This document shows positions 34,761 to 43,563 of a DNA stretch of 64,000 nt, one piece after another. Below the pieces are notes generated by a model. It was not told where the DNA came from, searched no databases, and was given only the letters and a program-made list of their open reading frames with translations. The stretch is from contig NZ_FZOH01000010.1 in the NCBI RefSeq assembly GCF_900188205.1, positions 20,839-84,838 of the forward strand. Reading direction: 5' to 3'. The position numbers and the translations under genes are program-made. How positions within the stretch are numbered: the stretch's first letter is position 1; each line of letters begins with the position of its first letter. Origin of the DNA: Geodermatophilus saharensis (GTDB taxonomy: Bacteria > Actinomycetota > Actinomycetes > Mycobacteriales > Geodermatophilaceae).

Positions 34761-36176
34761 ATGACCCTGACCGAGGCCGCCCCCGCCCTCCCCGTCCCCT
34801 CCGACCTCGACGTCGACGACCTGCGCCTGGAGGTCCGCGGCCCCGTCCTCGCCGCGGGCGACGCCGGCCTGGCCGCCGAGGTCGCCACCTGGAACACCGC
34901 GGTCACGCACACGCCCGCCGTCGCGGTCGGCGCGGTCTGCGCCGCCGACGTCGTCGCCGCCGTCCGCTTCGCCACCGCCCACGGCCTGCCGGTCGCCGTG
35001 CAGGCCACCGGCCACGGCCCGGTGCGCAACGCCGACGGCGCGGTGCTGGTGACCACGTCCCGGATGCAGGGCGTGCGGATCGACCCGGGAGCCCGCACCG
35101 CCCGCGTCGAGGCCGGCGTCAAGTGGGCGACGGTGCTCGCGGCCGCCGCCGAGCACGGGCTGGTCGGGCTGTGCGGCTCGTCGTCCGACGTCGGAGTGGT
35201 CGGCTACACCCTCGGCGGAGGCGTCGGCCCGCTCGGCCGCCGGTTCGGCTTCGCCGCCGACTCCGTGCTCGCCGTCGAGATCGTCACCGCCGACGGCGAG
35301 CTGCGCACCGTCACCGCCGGGTCCGACCCCGAGCTGTTCTGGGCCGTCCGCGGCGGCAAGGGCAGCTTCGGCGTGGTCACCGCCCTGGAGTTCCGCCTCT
35401 TCTCCGTGCCCGCGCTCGTCGGCGGCGGCTACTTCTTCGCCGGGCGCGACGCGGCCGCGGTGCTGCACGCCTACCGCGCGTGGGCGCCGACGCTGCCGGA
35501 GGAGGCCAGCTCGTCGGTCGCCGTCCTGCGGATGCCGCCGCTGGAGGAGCTGCCCCCGCCGCTGCGCGGGCAGACCGTGGTGCACCTGCGCTTCCTCTAC
35601 GCGGGGGACGACCCCGAGGCCGCCGCCGCGCTGCTGGCGCCGATGACGGGCGCCGGTGAGGTGCTGCTCGGCGGGGTCGGGCCGATGCCGCCCACCGCGC
35701 TCGACGCCGTCCACATGGACCCGACCGAGCCGATGCCCGCCTGGGAGAAGGGGGCGCTGCTCGCCGAGCTGACCGAGGAGACCGTCGACGCGCTGCTCGC
35801 CGTCGCCGGCCCGGAGGTGCAGGTGCCGCTGGTGATGGTGGAGGTCCGCCAGCTCGGCGGGGCGCTGGGCCGGCCCGCGCCGGTGCCGGACGCGGTCACC
35901 GGACGGCACGCCCCCTGGTCGGTGTTCGTGGTCGCGCCGATGGTGCCCGAGCTGGCCGAGGTCGTGCCGCACGTCGGGCGGGGCGTGCTGGCCGCGCTGG
36001 CGCCGTGGACCGCGCCCGGCGGGCTGGTCAACTTCCTCGGCGACGTCGACGGGCCCGCGGAGGTGCTGGCCGCGTGGGACGAGGAGTCGCGCGAGCGGCT
36101 GCTGGCCGTCAAGCGCGCGGTCGACCCCGGCGACGTCTTCTCCGGCGGTCACGCCGTGCGGGCCTCCGGTGCCTGA
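34761..36176 (+). CDS. FAD-linked oxidoreductase (BBE/PCMH-type)
   Basis: 471 residues. The FAD-binding PCMH domain shows AVGAVCAADVVAAVRFATAH, VAVQATGHGP (site of covalent His attachment in related enzymes), LVGLCGSSSDVGVVGYTLGGGVGPLGRRFG and GSFGVVTALEFRLF; the C-terminus has FLGDVDGPAEVLAAW and VKRAVDPGDVFSGG in the berberine-bridge enzyme position, but the usual second Cys attachment motif GxCGxxG is altered to GLCGSS. These oxidases act on sugars, alkaloids or other alcohols. ATG 34761 follows GAGGAAG. Divergent from the AfsR-like regulator with 188 bp between them. Confidence 0.87.
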   Translation: MTLTEAAPALPVPSDLDVDDLRLEVRGPVLAAGDAGLAAEVATWNTAVTHTPAVAVGAVCAADVVAAVRFATAHGLPVAVQATGHGPVRNADGAVLVTTSRMQGVRIDPGARTARVEAGVKWATVLAAAAEHGLVGLCGSSSDVGVVGYTLGGGVGPLGRRFGFAADSVLAVEIVTADGELRTVTAGSDPELFWAVRGGKGSFGVVTALEFRLFSVPALVGGGYFFAGRDAAAVLHAYRAWAPTLPEEASSSVAVLRMPPLEELPPPLRGQTVVHLRFLYAGDDPEAAAALLAPMTGAGEVLLGGVGPMPPTALDAVHMDPTEPMPAWEKGALLAELTEETVDALLAVAGPEVQVPLVMVEVRQLGGALGRPAPVPDAVTGRHAPWSVFVVAPMVPELAEVVPHVGRGVLAALAPWTAPGGLVNFLGDVDGPAEVLAAWDEESRERLLAVKRAVDPGDVFSGGHAVRASGA

Positions 36177-36372
36177 CGCCCCGCGGCTGCCCCGCTCGCT
36201 GCGGCGGCGCGCGGGGACGCCCCCGGCCCTGCCCCCGCCGGGCTGGGCGCCTCCCGCCGACCGGGCGCTGCACGCGTGCCCGGACCCGGCCGAGGACTCC
36301 GCCGAGGAGACCCCGGGCCGGGGAGGGGAGCCCCCGGATCGCAGGTACCCCCAGGATCGGGTCGCCGCCTGA
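36169..36372 (+). CDS. Possible small ORF after the FAD oxidoreductase (doubtful)
   Basis: 67 codons from GTG 36169, overlapping the upstream stop by 8 bases and keeping GC-rich third positions for about 50 codons. The product is Pro/Arg-rich (RSLRRRAGTPPALPPPGW) with no domain. The 230-bp gap 36177-36406 otherwise holds nothing recognisable. It may be a remnant or chance frame. Confidence 0.22.
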   Translation: MPDAPRLPRSLRRRAGTPPALPPPGWAPPADRALHACPDPAEDSAEETPGRGGEPPDRRYPQDRVAA

Positions 36373-36406
36373 CCTGACCACCCGCAGCACCTCGACGCGG
36401 ACGTGC

Positions 36407-37864
36407 TCAGGACTCCTGGGGAGCGGGTACCACGGTGACCTCCAGCCAGCTCTCGCTCCTGAAGTGCACGGTGTTGCGCGACAGGTACGGCGGCACCGGC
36501 AGGTCGAACTGCGCGTAGCCGTGGCCGACGCTCTCCCGCAGCAGGTCCGTGCGGCTGCCCAGTTCCAGCCGGAGCCTCTCCCCGGCCCGCAGCAGCACCG
36601 GAGCGGGCGTGAGGCTGAAGCGCAGCACGACCGGCGCGCCAGGGGTCAGCGGTTCGCGGCGGTCGGCGTCGACGGCGATCTCGACGGCCGAGCCGCGGGT
36701 GGGGTCGGCGGTGCGGGTCACCGGCCGCACACCGCCCGGGGACAGCAGGTGCGGGCGGCCCGCCACGTCGACGCGGCTGAGCCGCGCCAGCACGTGGGAG
36801 TCGATCTCGGAGCAGCTGAAGGACAGGTGCACGGTCACCGCGCCGGCCAGCCGGAGGTCCTCGTCGACGGAGCTGCTCGGCGTAGCCGTTGTCGGTGCCC
36901 CGGAGCACGTGGTCGAAGAAGGCGAGCGCCTCGCCCTGCCAGCCGTAGACCGGCAGGTCGTACACCGGCGGCCCGATGACGAGCCACGTGTCCCCGCGGG
37001 CGTGCCGGCGTGCTCCACGAGGTCGTAGGCGCCGAACTGGTGCAGGTTGAAGTAGCCGGTGTTCTGCACCGCGACGAAGGGCACGTCGATGGCGGCGAGC
37101 TCGGCGCGGGCGACCTCGCGGGCGGTGCTCCCCGTGCGGGTCTTCTCGTCGAACAGCCACCGCGCGTAGACCTCCGCGTAGTCGCGGGCGGGGGTGTGGG
37201 TGAGGAAGGTGGCGAACAGGCGCTCCACGTGGGCGTGCACCGCCTCCTCCAGCAGCGGGTGCGCCGCCCCGTTGGTCAGCCGGCTCAGCAGCGCCCGCCG
37301 CTCCGGCGACACGCGCAGCTCCTCCTGCCCCTCCGTGAAGTCCGCGCCCATCCACAGTCCGAGGAAGAAGCTGGCGGGGACGCCGCCGAACTGCACCACG
37401 TGGCGGAACAGGTCGGTGGACAGCTCGGTGGCGAGGAACGCCCTCAGCGCCGGAGGCCGGCGGGCGGCGACGGCCGGCTGGGTCAGCGCGTAGCAGGAGG
37501 TGCCGAACAGCACCACCTCGCCGGTGCACCACGGCTGCTCCGCGGCCCAGGCGATGACGGCCTCGTGGTCGTCGACGTCCCGCGGGTCGAGGAACGGCAG
37601 TGGCTGCCCGCTCGACCGGCCCGTGCCGCGGCGCTCGGCGACGACCGGGCAGTAGCCGCGGTCGGTGAACACCGGCGGGGAGCCGATCTCGTTGGACCCG
37701 GTCGGCACGCCGGCGGTGTGCAGCTCGGTGCTGTACGGCCCGAAGGACACCACCGCCGGGTACCGGCCGGGTGCCGCCGGGGTGTAGACGTCGGCGTTCA
37801 GCTCGGCACCGCCGGCCACCGGGACGCGCTGACCGGCCAGCACCCGGTTGCCCAGCCCCTCCAT
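36407..37864 (-). pseudogene. CocE/NonD-type serine hydrolase, frameshifted and internally deleted
   Basis: The reading frame from ATG 37864 encodes an X-Pro dipeptidyl-peptidase S15-like hydrolase: YTPAAPGRYPAVVSFGPY, FTDRGYCPVVAERRGTGRSSG, the nucleophile elbow LFGTSCYALTQPAV, and FVAVQNTGYFNLHQFGAYD. At about 36995 (a CCCC run on the plus strand) the natural continuation (DTWLVIGPPVYDLPVYGW..., DNGYAEQ) moves to another frame, consistent with loss of one base. Near 36868-36880 the sequence jumps to the C-terminal jelly-roll (EDLRLAGAVTVHLSFSCSEIDSHVLARLSRVD) back in the first frame, and roughly 60 or more family residues between are absent. The nominal 485-residue product contains a nonsense stretch and is probably inactive. 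Confidence 0.8.
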
Positions 37865-37940
37865 CGCGACCGCACGCGGCTGCCACCCCGCCTACTGCAT
37901 CCCGCTGGTCGAGCCCTTCAGGGGAACGTGCGGGGTCACC

Positions 37941-39605
37941 TCACGAGAATCCCTCCCGGTCGGGCAGCAGGACACCGGGGTTGCAGACGCCCCGAGGGTC
38001 GAGCCGCTGCTTGACCGCCCGCAGCACCTCGACGCCGAGCGGGCCGACCTCGCGCTCCAACCAGGGGCGGTGGTCGGCCCCGACGGCGTGGTGGTGGGTC
38101 AGCGTGCCGCCGGCGGCCAGCAGCGCGTCGGTGGCCGCCCGCTTGGCCGTGAGCCACTGCTGCAGCGGCAGGGCGTCGTCACGGTCGGCGAGCACCGTGA
38201 CGTAGAGCGAGGCGCCGGTGGGGTAGCCGTGCGAGACGTGGCTCATCACCAGCGGCTGCCTCCCCTCGCGGCCCAGCGACGCGCGCAACGCCGCGCGGAC
38301 GGCGTCGTACACCGCGGGCAGGTCGGTCCAGGTGGCCGCCGTCTCCAGCGTCTCCACCAGCAGCCCGGCGTCCATCAGCCGGTCGCGCAGGTACGGGGCG
38401 GCGTAGCGGTGCCGGCGCCACGACTCGCCGACCCGCCGGCCGATCGGCACCGCCCCGTGCTCGCGCAGCACCGGCCGCGCCGCGCCGCGGCGGGCGCGCA
38501 CCAGCGGCGCCAGGCCCTCCCACCCGACGACGAGCAGGCAGCCCCCGCCGCGGCCGCGCGCCCGCAGCGCCCCGCGCAGCAGCCGCGCACCGGTGCCGCC
38601 GGCGTTGAGCAGGGTGGCGCGGGTCTCGTCGGGGTCGGACAGCCGGACGACGTCGGGCAGCAGGTCGTGCCGCGCCAGCCGCTGCAGACCGGCCAGCCCG
38701 TCGGCCCAGCTGCGGAACGACCAGCCCTCGTAGCGGGCGGCCCGCGGTGCCGGCCGCACCCGCAGCCGCAGCTCCGTGACCACGCCGAACGCGCCCTCCG
38801 AGCCCAGCGCCAGCCCCAGGAGGTCCGGCCCGGCGGCCGACGCCGGCGGGTGGCCCAGCTCCAGCACGCCCGACGGCGTGGCCAGCGTCAGCCCGGCCAC
38901 CAGGTCGTCGAAGCGGCCGACGCCGGTGGAGGCCTGACCGGCCGAGCGGGTGGCCGCGTAGCCGCCGACGGTGGCGAACTCCCAGCTCTGCGGCAGGTGG
39001 CCGAGGGCCAGGGCGTGCGGGGCCAGCGCCGCCTCCAGCGCCGGGCCGCGCATTCCCGGGCCCACGGTGACCAGCGACGATGCGACGTCGACGTCGGCCA
39101 GCGAGGCCATCCGCGCCAGGTCCACCGCCAGCGACGGCCGGTCGTCGGGGTCGGCGCCGGCCAGCCCGCCGACGACGCTCGTCCCGCCACCGAACGGCAC
39201 CACCAGGACGCCGCGCTCGCTGCACAGCGCCAGCAGCGCCGCCGTCTGCGCGGTGCCGCCGGGCAGGACGACGGCGTCCGGGGCGCCGGAGGCGTCGCCC
39301 GCGCGCCGGCGCAGCAGGTCGGTGTAACTCCGGCCGCCGGCCCGGCGCAGCCGCGCGTCGCGGTCGGTGCGCACGTGGTCCTCGCCCAGCAGCGCGACCA
39401 GCTCCGCGTGCACGTCGGCGGGCAGCCGGGAGGGCGGCAGCCGGATCTCGTCGACGGCGACCGGGGGCGTGGGTCGCGGGGTCCAGCCCAGCTCGCGGGC
39501 CAGGTGCCGGCGGGCGGCCTTCGGCAGCACCGCGGCGAGGTCGGGCGCCTCGGAGGCGCCGCCGGGTCCCCACCCCTGCACGGTCAGTTCCGGCTGCTCG
39601 GACAC
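37941..39605 (-). CDS. FAD-binding oxidase resembling alkyldihydroxyacetonephosphate synthase
   Basis: 554 residues of the VAO/PCMH flavoprotein family. FAD-binding: VPFGGGTSVVGGLAG, LVTVGPGMRGPALEAAL, FATVGGYAATRSAGQASTGVGRFDD, LGSEGAFGVVTELRLRV. The C-terminal cap contains SHVSHGYPTGASLYVTVL and GGTLTHHHAVGADHRPWLE; the Tyr and the His cluster match the active site of alkyl-DHAP synthase, which makes ether-lipid precursors from acyl-DHAP. Actinobacteria seldom make ether lipids, so the physiological substrate is uncertain. It is divergent from glpD with only 38 bp between starts, which supports a glycerol-3-phosphate/DHAP connection. Confidence 0.85.
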   Translation of the reverse strand: MSEQPELTVQGWGPGGASEAPDLAAVLPKAARRHLARELGWTPRPTPPVAVDEIRLPPSRLPADVHAELVALLGEDHVRTDRDARLRRAGGRSYTDLLRRRAGDASGAPDAVVLPGGTAQTAALLALCSERGVLVVPFGGGTSVVGGLAGADPDDRPSLAVDLARMASLADVDVASSLVTVGPGMRGPALEAALAPHALALGHLPQSWEFATVGGYAATRSAGQASTGVGRFDDLVAGLTLATPSGVLELGHPPASAAGPDLLGLALGSEGAFGVVTELRLRVRPAPRAARYEGWSFRSWADGLAGLQRLARHDLLPDVVRLSDPDETRATLLNAGGTGARLLRGALRARGRGGGCLLVVGWEGLAPLVRARRGAARPVLREHGAVPIGRRVGESWRRHRYAAPYLRDRLMDAGLLVETLETAATWTDLPAVYDAVRAALRASLGREGRQPLVMSHVSHGYPTGASLYVTVLADRDDALPLQQWLTAKRAATDALLAAGGTLTHHHAVGADHRPWLEREVGPLGVEVLRAVKQRLDPRGVCNPGVLLPDREGFS

Positions 39606-39643
39606 GGCTACAGTCTGCCGGTGCGCCGAGGGCGACCCCGCAG

Positions 39644-41161
39644 GTGAGCGGCGACCCCGACCTCACCCCGGCCCGCCGCGCGGCCGACCTCGAGGCCCTG
39701 GCCCGCGGCGCCGACGTCGTCGTGGTGGGCGGGGGAGTGACCGGCGCCGGGGTGGCGCTCGACGCCGCCGCGCGCGGCCTGTCGGTGGTGCTGCTCGAGC
39801 GCGCCGACCTCGCCGCCGGCACCAGCCGCTGGTCGAGCAAGCTCGTGCACGGCGGGCTGCGCTACCTCGCCCACGGCGAGCTCGGGCTGGCGCGGGAGTG
39901 CGCCCGCGAGCGGGCCGTCCTCATGGGGACCACCGCGCCGCACCTGGTGCGGCCGCTGCCCTTCCTGGTGCCCGACGCCGCCGGCCGGGACGTCAGCGCG
40001 GTCGGCGCGCTGGGCGGGCGGCTCGGCGACGCGGTGCGGCTGTCGGTGCGCGGCGGGCCCGGCTCACTGCCGGGAACCCGGCGGGTGGGCGCCGCCGAGG
40101 CCGCCCGGCTGGTGCCGGCGCTGCGGCCCGGCGGGGGCGGCGCGCTGTTCTGGGACGGCCAGCTCACCGACGACGCCCGGCTCGTCGTCGCCCTGGCCCG
40201 CACCGCCGCCGCGCTGGGCGCGCGGGTGCTGACCGGCGCGCGGGTGGTCGCCGTCGACGGGCGGGAGGTGGCCGCCGTCGTCGACGGGGAGCCGGTGACG
40301 GTCCGGGCCGGCGCGGTCGTCAACGCCACCGGCGTGTGGGCGCAGGCGCTCGCGCCCGGGATCCGGCTGGCGCCCTCCCGCGGCTCGCACCTGGTCGTGC
40401 GGGCCGGCCGGCTCGGCGACCCGCTCGCCGCGCTGACCGTGCCGCTGCCCGGCTCGCGGTCGCGGTACGTGTTCGCGCTGCCGCAGCCCGGCGGGCTGGT
40501 GTACCTGGGCCTCACCGACGAGCCGGTGCCGGGGCCGGTCCCCGACGAGGACCCGCGGCCGGGCCCGGCCGAGGTCGACCAGCTGCTCGGCACGGTGGGC
40601 CGGGTGCTGGCGGTGCCGCTCACCCGCGACGACGTCGTCGGCGCCTACGCCGGGCTGCGGCCGCTGGTGCTGCCGGAGTCGGCGGGGAGGGGACCCGGCG
40701 ACGCGACCGCCGACCTCTCCCGCCGGTACCTGCTGCGCTGGGACGGACCGGTCCTGTCCGTGGTCGGCGGCAAGCTCACCACCTACCGCGCCATGGCCGC
40801 CGACGCCGTCGACGCCGTCGTGGCGCGCCTGGGCCGGGGCGCCCCCCGCTCGCCCACCGCCTCCCTGCCGCTGGTGGGCGCCGCGCCGCCGGCCGAGCTG
40901 GCCCGGGTGCGCGCCCCGGCCCGGCTGGTCGCCCGCTACGGCACCGAGGCGCCGCGGGTCGCCGCGCTGGGCACCGAGCCGGTGGTCGGAGGCCGGCCGG
41001 AGACGGTGGGGGAGCTGCGGTTCGGAGTGCTCGCCGAGGGTGCCCGCACGGTGGCCGACCTGCTCGACCGGCGGGTGCGGCTGGGGCTGGTCCCCGCCCA
41101 CCGCGAGCGTGCCGTGGCCGCCGCGCAGGCCGCGGTCGCGGCTGGGGGTGGCGACCGGTAG
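39644..41161 (+). CDS. glpD: FAD-dependent glycerol-3-phosphate dehydrogenase
   Basis: 505 residues. It oxidises glycerol 3-phosphate to dihydroxyacetone phosphate at the membrane. Dinucleotide motif DVVVVGGGVTGAGVALDAAARGLSVVLLE, substrate loop TSRWSSKLVHGGLRYLAHGELGLARE (the SSK-HGGLRY pattern is typical of GlpD), GARVVAVDG, VNATGVWAQAL, RGSHLVVR, YLGLTDEP, GGKLTTYRAMA. GTG 39644 is the only start close before the FAD fold. It is divergent from the AGPS-like gene and followed 10 bp later by the GH65 phosphorylase, so it may be cotranscribed with that gene. Confidence 0.9.
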   Translation: MSGDPDLTPARRAADLEALARGADVVVVGGGVTGAGVALDAAARGLSVVLLERADLAAGTSRWSSKLVHGGLRYLAHGELGLARECARERAVLMGTTAPHLVRPLPFLVPDAAGRDVSAVGALGGRLGDAVRLSVRGGPGSLPGTRRVGAAEAARLVPALRPGGGGALFWDGQLTDDARLVVALARTAAALGARVLTGARVVAVDGREVAAVVDGEPVTVRAGAVVNATGVWAQALAPGIRLAPSRGSHLVVRAGRLGDPLAALTVPLPGSRSRYVFALPQPGGLVYLGLTDEPVPGPVPDEDPRPGPAEVDQLLGTVGRVLAVPLTRDDVVGAYAGLRPLVLPESAGRGPGDATADLSRRYLLRWDGPVLSVVGGKLTTYRAMAADAVDAVVARLGRGAPRSPTASLPLVGAAPPAELARVRAPARLVARYGTEAPRVAALGTEPVVGGRPETVGELRFGVLAEGARTVADLLDRRVRLGLVPAHRERAVAAAQAAVAAGGGDR

Positions 41162-41171
41162 GACAGGGCCC

Positions 41172-43505
41172 GTGACCGCCCCGACCCTCGACGTCGACCC
41201 CTGGACGGTCCGCGAGCCGCGCGTGGACCCGGCGACCCTGCCCGTCGCGGAGTCGCTGTTCGCCCTGTCCAACGGCTTCCTCGGCGTCCGGGGCACCCTC
41301 GACGAGGTCGAGCCCTGCGGCATGCGCGGCACCTTCCTCTCCGGCGTCTTCGAGACCCACCCGCTGTCCTATCCCGAGGGCGGCTTCGGGCACCCCGAGG
41401 AGGGGCAGGCGCTGCTCACCGTCGCCGACGGCACCCCGCTGCGGCTGCTGGTCGACGGGGTCCCGCTCGACGTGCGCGAGGCCCCGCCCCAGGAGCACGA
41501 GCGCACGCTGGACCTGCGCGCCGGCACGCTCGACCGCCGGGTGCGCTGGAGGGCGCCGTCCGGGAGGTCGGTGGAGCTGACCTCGCGGCGGCTGGTGTCC
41601 CTGGCCGAGCGGTCGGTCCTCGCGGTGCGGTACGAGGTCCGGGTCCTGGACGGTCCGGCGCACGTGGTGGTGCGGTCCGAGCTCGCCGCGGGGGCGGTGG
41701 TGCCGACGGGCGTGGACAACGACGACCCGCGGGTCGCCGACGCCCTCGACGGCGCCTTCGAGCCGCACGCGCAGATCGGCTCGGAGACCGGCGGCGCCCT
41801 GGTCGAGCGGACGCGCCGCTCGGGCATCACGGTCGCGGCCGCGGTCGCCCACCGGGTCGAGGGCGGGCGGACGCGCACCGACGTCGACGAGCAGCACGTC
41901 GTCACCACCGTCGCCGCCGACCTGCAGCCCGGCGAGACCCTGACGATCGTCAAGGTCGTCGGGTACGGCTGGTCGCGCGACGCCGGGTCGGACTCGGTCC
42001 TGGGGCAGGCCGCGGCGGCCGTGGACTCCGCGCTCGACCTCGGCTGGGAGGGCCTGCTCGACCGGCAGCGCGCCGCGCTCGACGAGGTGTGGGCCACCGG
42101 CGACGTCGAGGTCGACGGCGACCCGGAGCTGCAGCAGGCGCTGCGCTACAGCGTCTTCCAGCTCGTCTGCTCGGCCGCCTGCATCTCGGGGGCCGCCGTG
42201 GGCGCCAAGGGGCTGACGGGGGTCGGCTACAGCGGCCACACCTTCTGGGACGTCGAGGGGTTCGTGCTGCCCGCCCTCACCCTCCTGCGTCCGGACGCGG
42301 CGGCCCGGCTGCTGCGCTGGCGCGCCTCGACGCTCGACGCCGCGCGGGACCGCGCCCGGACCCTGGGGCGGTCGGGGGCGGCCTTCGCCTGGCGGACGAT
42401 CGACGGGCGGGAGACGTCGGCCTACTGGCCGGCCAGCAGCGCGGCGGTGCACGTCAGCGCCGACGTCGCCCGGGCGTTCTGGCTGTACGAGAACGTCACC
42501 GGTGCCGACCTCGACTCCGTCAGGGGCCTGGAGGTGCTGGTCCAGACGGCGCGGATGTGGGCGTCGCTGGGCCACGAGGACGTCGCCGGCGCCTGGCACC
42601 TGTTCGGCGTGACCGGGCCGGACGAGTACACCGGCGTCGTCAACGACAACGTGTTCACCAACCTGATGGCGCGGGCCAACCTCCGGCGCGCCGCCGAGGC
42701 CTGCCGGCGGCACGAGGCGCGCGCCGCGGAGCTCGGTGTCGACCACACCGAGACCGCCGCCTGGCGCGCGGCGGCCGACGCCGTGTGCGTCCCGTGGGAC
42801 GAGAGCCTGGGCGTGCACCCGATGAACGACGACTTCACCGCCTTCGCGGAGTGGCCCTTCGAGGAGGAGCGGGACCGCTATCCGGTGCAGGAGCACCACC
42901 ACTACGACGAGTTCTACCGCCGCCAGGTGCTCAAGCAGGCCGACCTGGTGCAGGCGCTGTGGTGGTGCCGGGAGGAGTTCACGCCCGAGCAGGTGGCCCG
43001 CGACGTCGAGTACTACGAGGCGCGCACGGTGCGGGACTCCTCGCTGTCGGCGGCGGTCCAGGCGGTGGTGTGCGCCCAGGCCCAGCACCCCGACCTGGCG
43101 CTGCGCTACCTGCGCGAGGCCGCGCTCGTGGACCTGCGCGACCTGCAGCAGGGCACCGCGAAGGGGCTGCACATGGCCTCGGTGGCCGGTGCCTGGCTGG
43201 CCCTGGTCGCCGGCCTCGGCGGGATGCGCGAGGACGCCGACGAGCTGGAGCTCGCGCCCCTGCTGCCGTCCCGGCTCTCGCGGACCGCCTTCTCCGTGAC
43301 CTGGCGCGGGCGGCTGCTGCGCGTCGAGACGACGCGGGAGGGCACCACGGTCACGGTGTTGCGCGGCGAGGGGCCGGTGACCGTGGTCGTCGACGGAGCC
43401 CGGCTGTCCGTCGCGCCCGGCGCCCCCGGCTGCGCCCCACTGCGCGCGCCGACCCCGCTGCTCGGCGAACCGCGGCAGCCGGCCGGCCGGGAACCCTGCG
43501 CCTGA
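41172..43505 (+). CDS. Glycoside hydrolase family 65 (disaccharide phosphorylase)
   Basis: 777 residues, the typical GH65 length: N-terminal beta-sandwich (SNGFLGVRGTLDE, GVFETHPLSYPEGGFGHPEEGQAL), (alpha/alpha)6 barrel and C-terminal cap. Landmarks: GVGYSGHTFWDVEGFVLP, AAFAWRTIDGRETSAYWP, the catalytic Glu in FGVTGPDEYTGVVNDNVFTNLMA, phosphate-pocket QHHHYDEFYR-like EHHHYDEFYRRQVLKQADLVQA and GTAKGLHMASVAG. The family covers maltose, trehalose, kojibiose and nigerose phosphorylases; the exact sugar cannot be fixed from sequence, and no beta-phosphoglucomutase is adjacent. GTG 41172. Confidence 0.92.
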   Translation: MTAPTLDVDPWTVREPRVDPATLPVAESLFALSNGFLGVRGTLDEVEPCGMRGTFLSGVFETHPLSYPEGGFGHPEEGQALLTVADGTPLRLLVDGVPLDVREAPPQEHERTLDLRAGTLDRRVRWRAPSGRSVELTSRRLVSLAERSVLAVRYEVRVLDGPAHVVVRSELAAGAVVPTGVDNDDPRVADALDGAFEPHAQIGSETGGALVERTRRSGITVAAAVAHRVEGGRTRTDVDEQHVVTTVAADLQPGETLTIVKVVGYGWSRDAGSDSVLGQAAAAVDSALDLGWEGLLDRQRAALDEVWATGDVEVDGDPELQQALRYSVFQLVCSAACISGAAVGAKGLTGVGYSGHTFWDVEGFVLPALTLLRPDAAARLLRWRASTLDAARDRARTLGRSGAAFAWRTIDGRETSAYWPASSAAVHVSADVARAFWLYENVTGADLDSVRGLEVLVQTARMWASLGHEDVAGAWHLFGVTGPDEYTGVVNDNVFTNLMARANLRRAAEACRRHEARAAELGVDHTETAAWRAAADAVCVPWDESLGVHPMNDDFTAFAEWPFEEERDRYPVQEHHHYDEFYRRQVLKQADLVQALWWCREEFTPEQVARDVEYYEARTVRDSSLSAAVQAVVCAQAQHPDLALRYLREAALVDLRDLQQGTAKGLHMASVAGAWLALVAGLGGMREDADELELAPLLPSRLSRTAFSVTWRGRLLRVETTREGTTVTVLRGEGPVTVVVDGARLSVAPGAPGCAPLRAPTPLLGEPRQPAGREPCA

Positions 43506-43563
43506 CGTCCCACTGAGCGAGACGCGCGTTCCGTAGAGCGGGACGACGCGCCAGGATGCCGTC

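Noticed and set aside
30580..34764. Very long plus-strand open frame (1394 codons) over the AfsR-like regulator
   Set aside because: It is antisense to a gene with full domain structure; its product is low-complexity (Gln/Arg/Gly/His-rich) with codon bias explained by the opposite strand. Such antisense frames are common at this GC content.
31135..36176. Secondary metabolite cluster around the AfsR-like regulator, SDR, FAD oxidoreductase and P450
   Set aside because: No polyketide, NRPS, terpene or RiPP core enzyme is present; the genes point in different directions and have separate terminators.
36372..38035. Sequence CCCGCAGCACCTCGACG shared at about 36380 and 38019
   Set aside because: Considered as short direct repeats flanking the broken CocE gene (a deletion or insertion scar), but the match is only about 17 bases of common coding-type sequence and does not bound the lesions.
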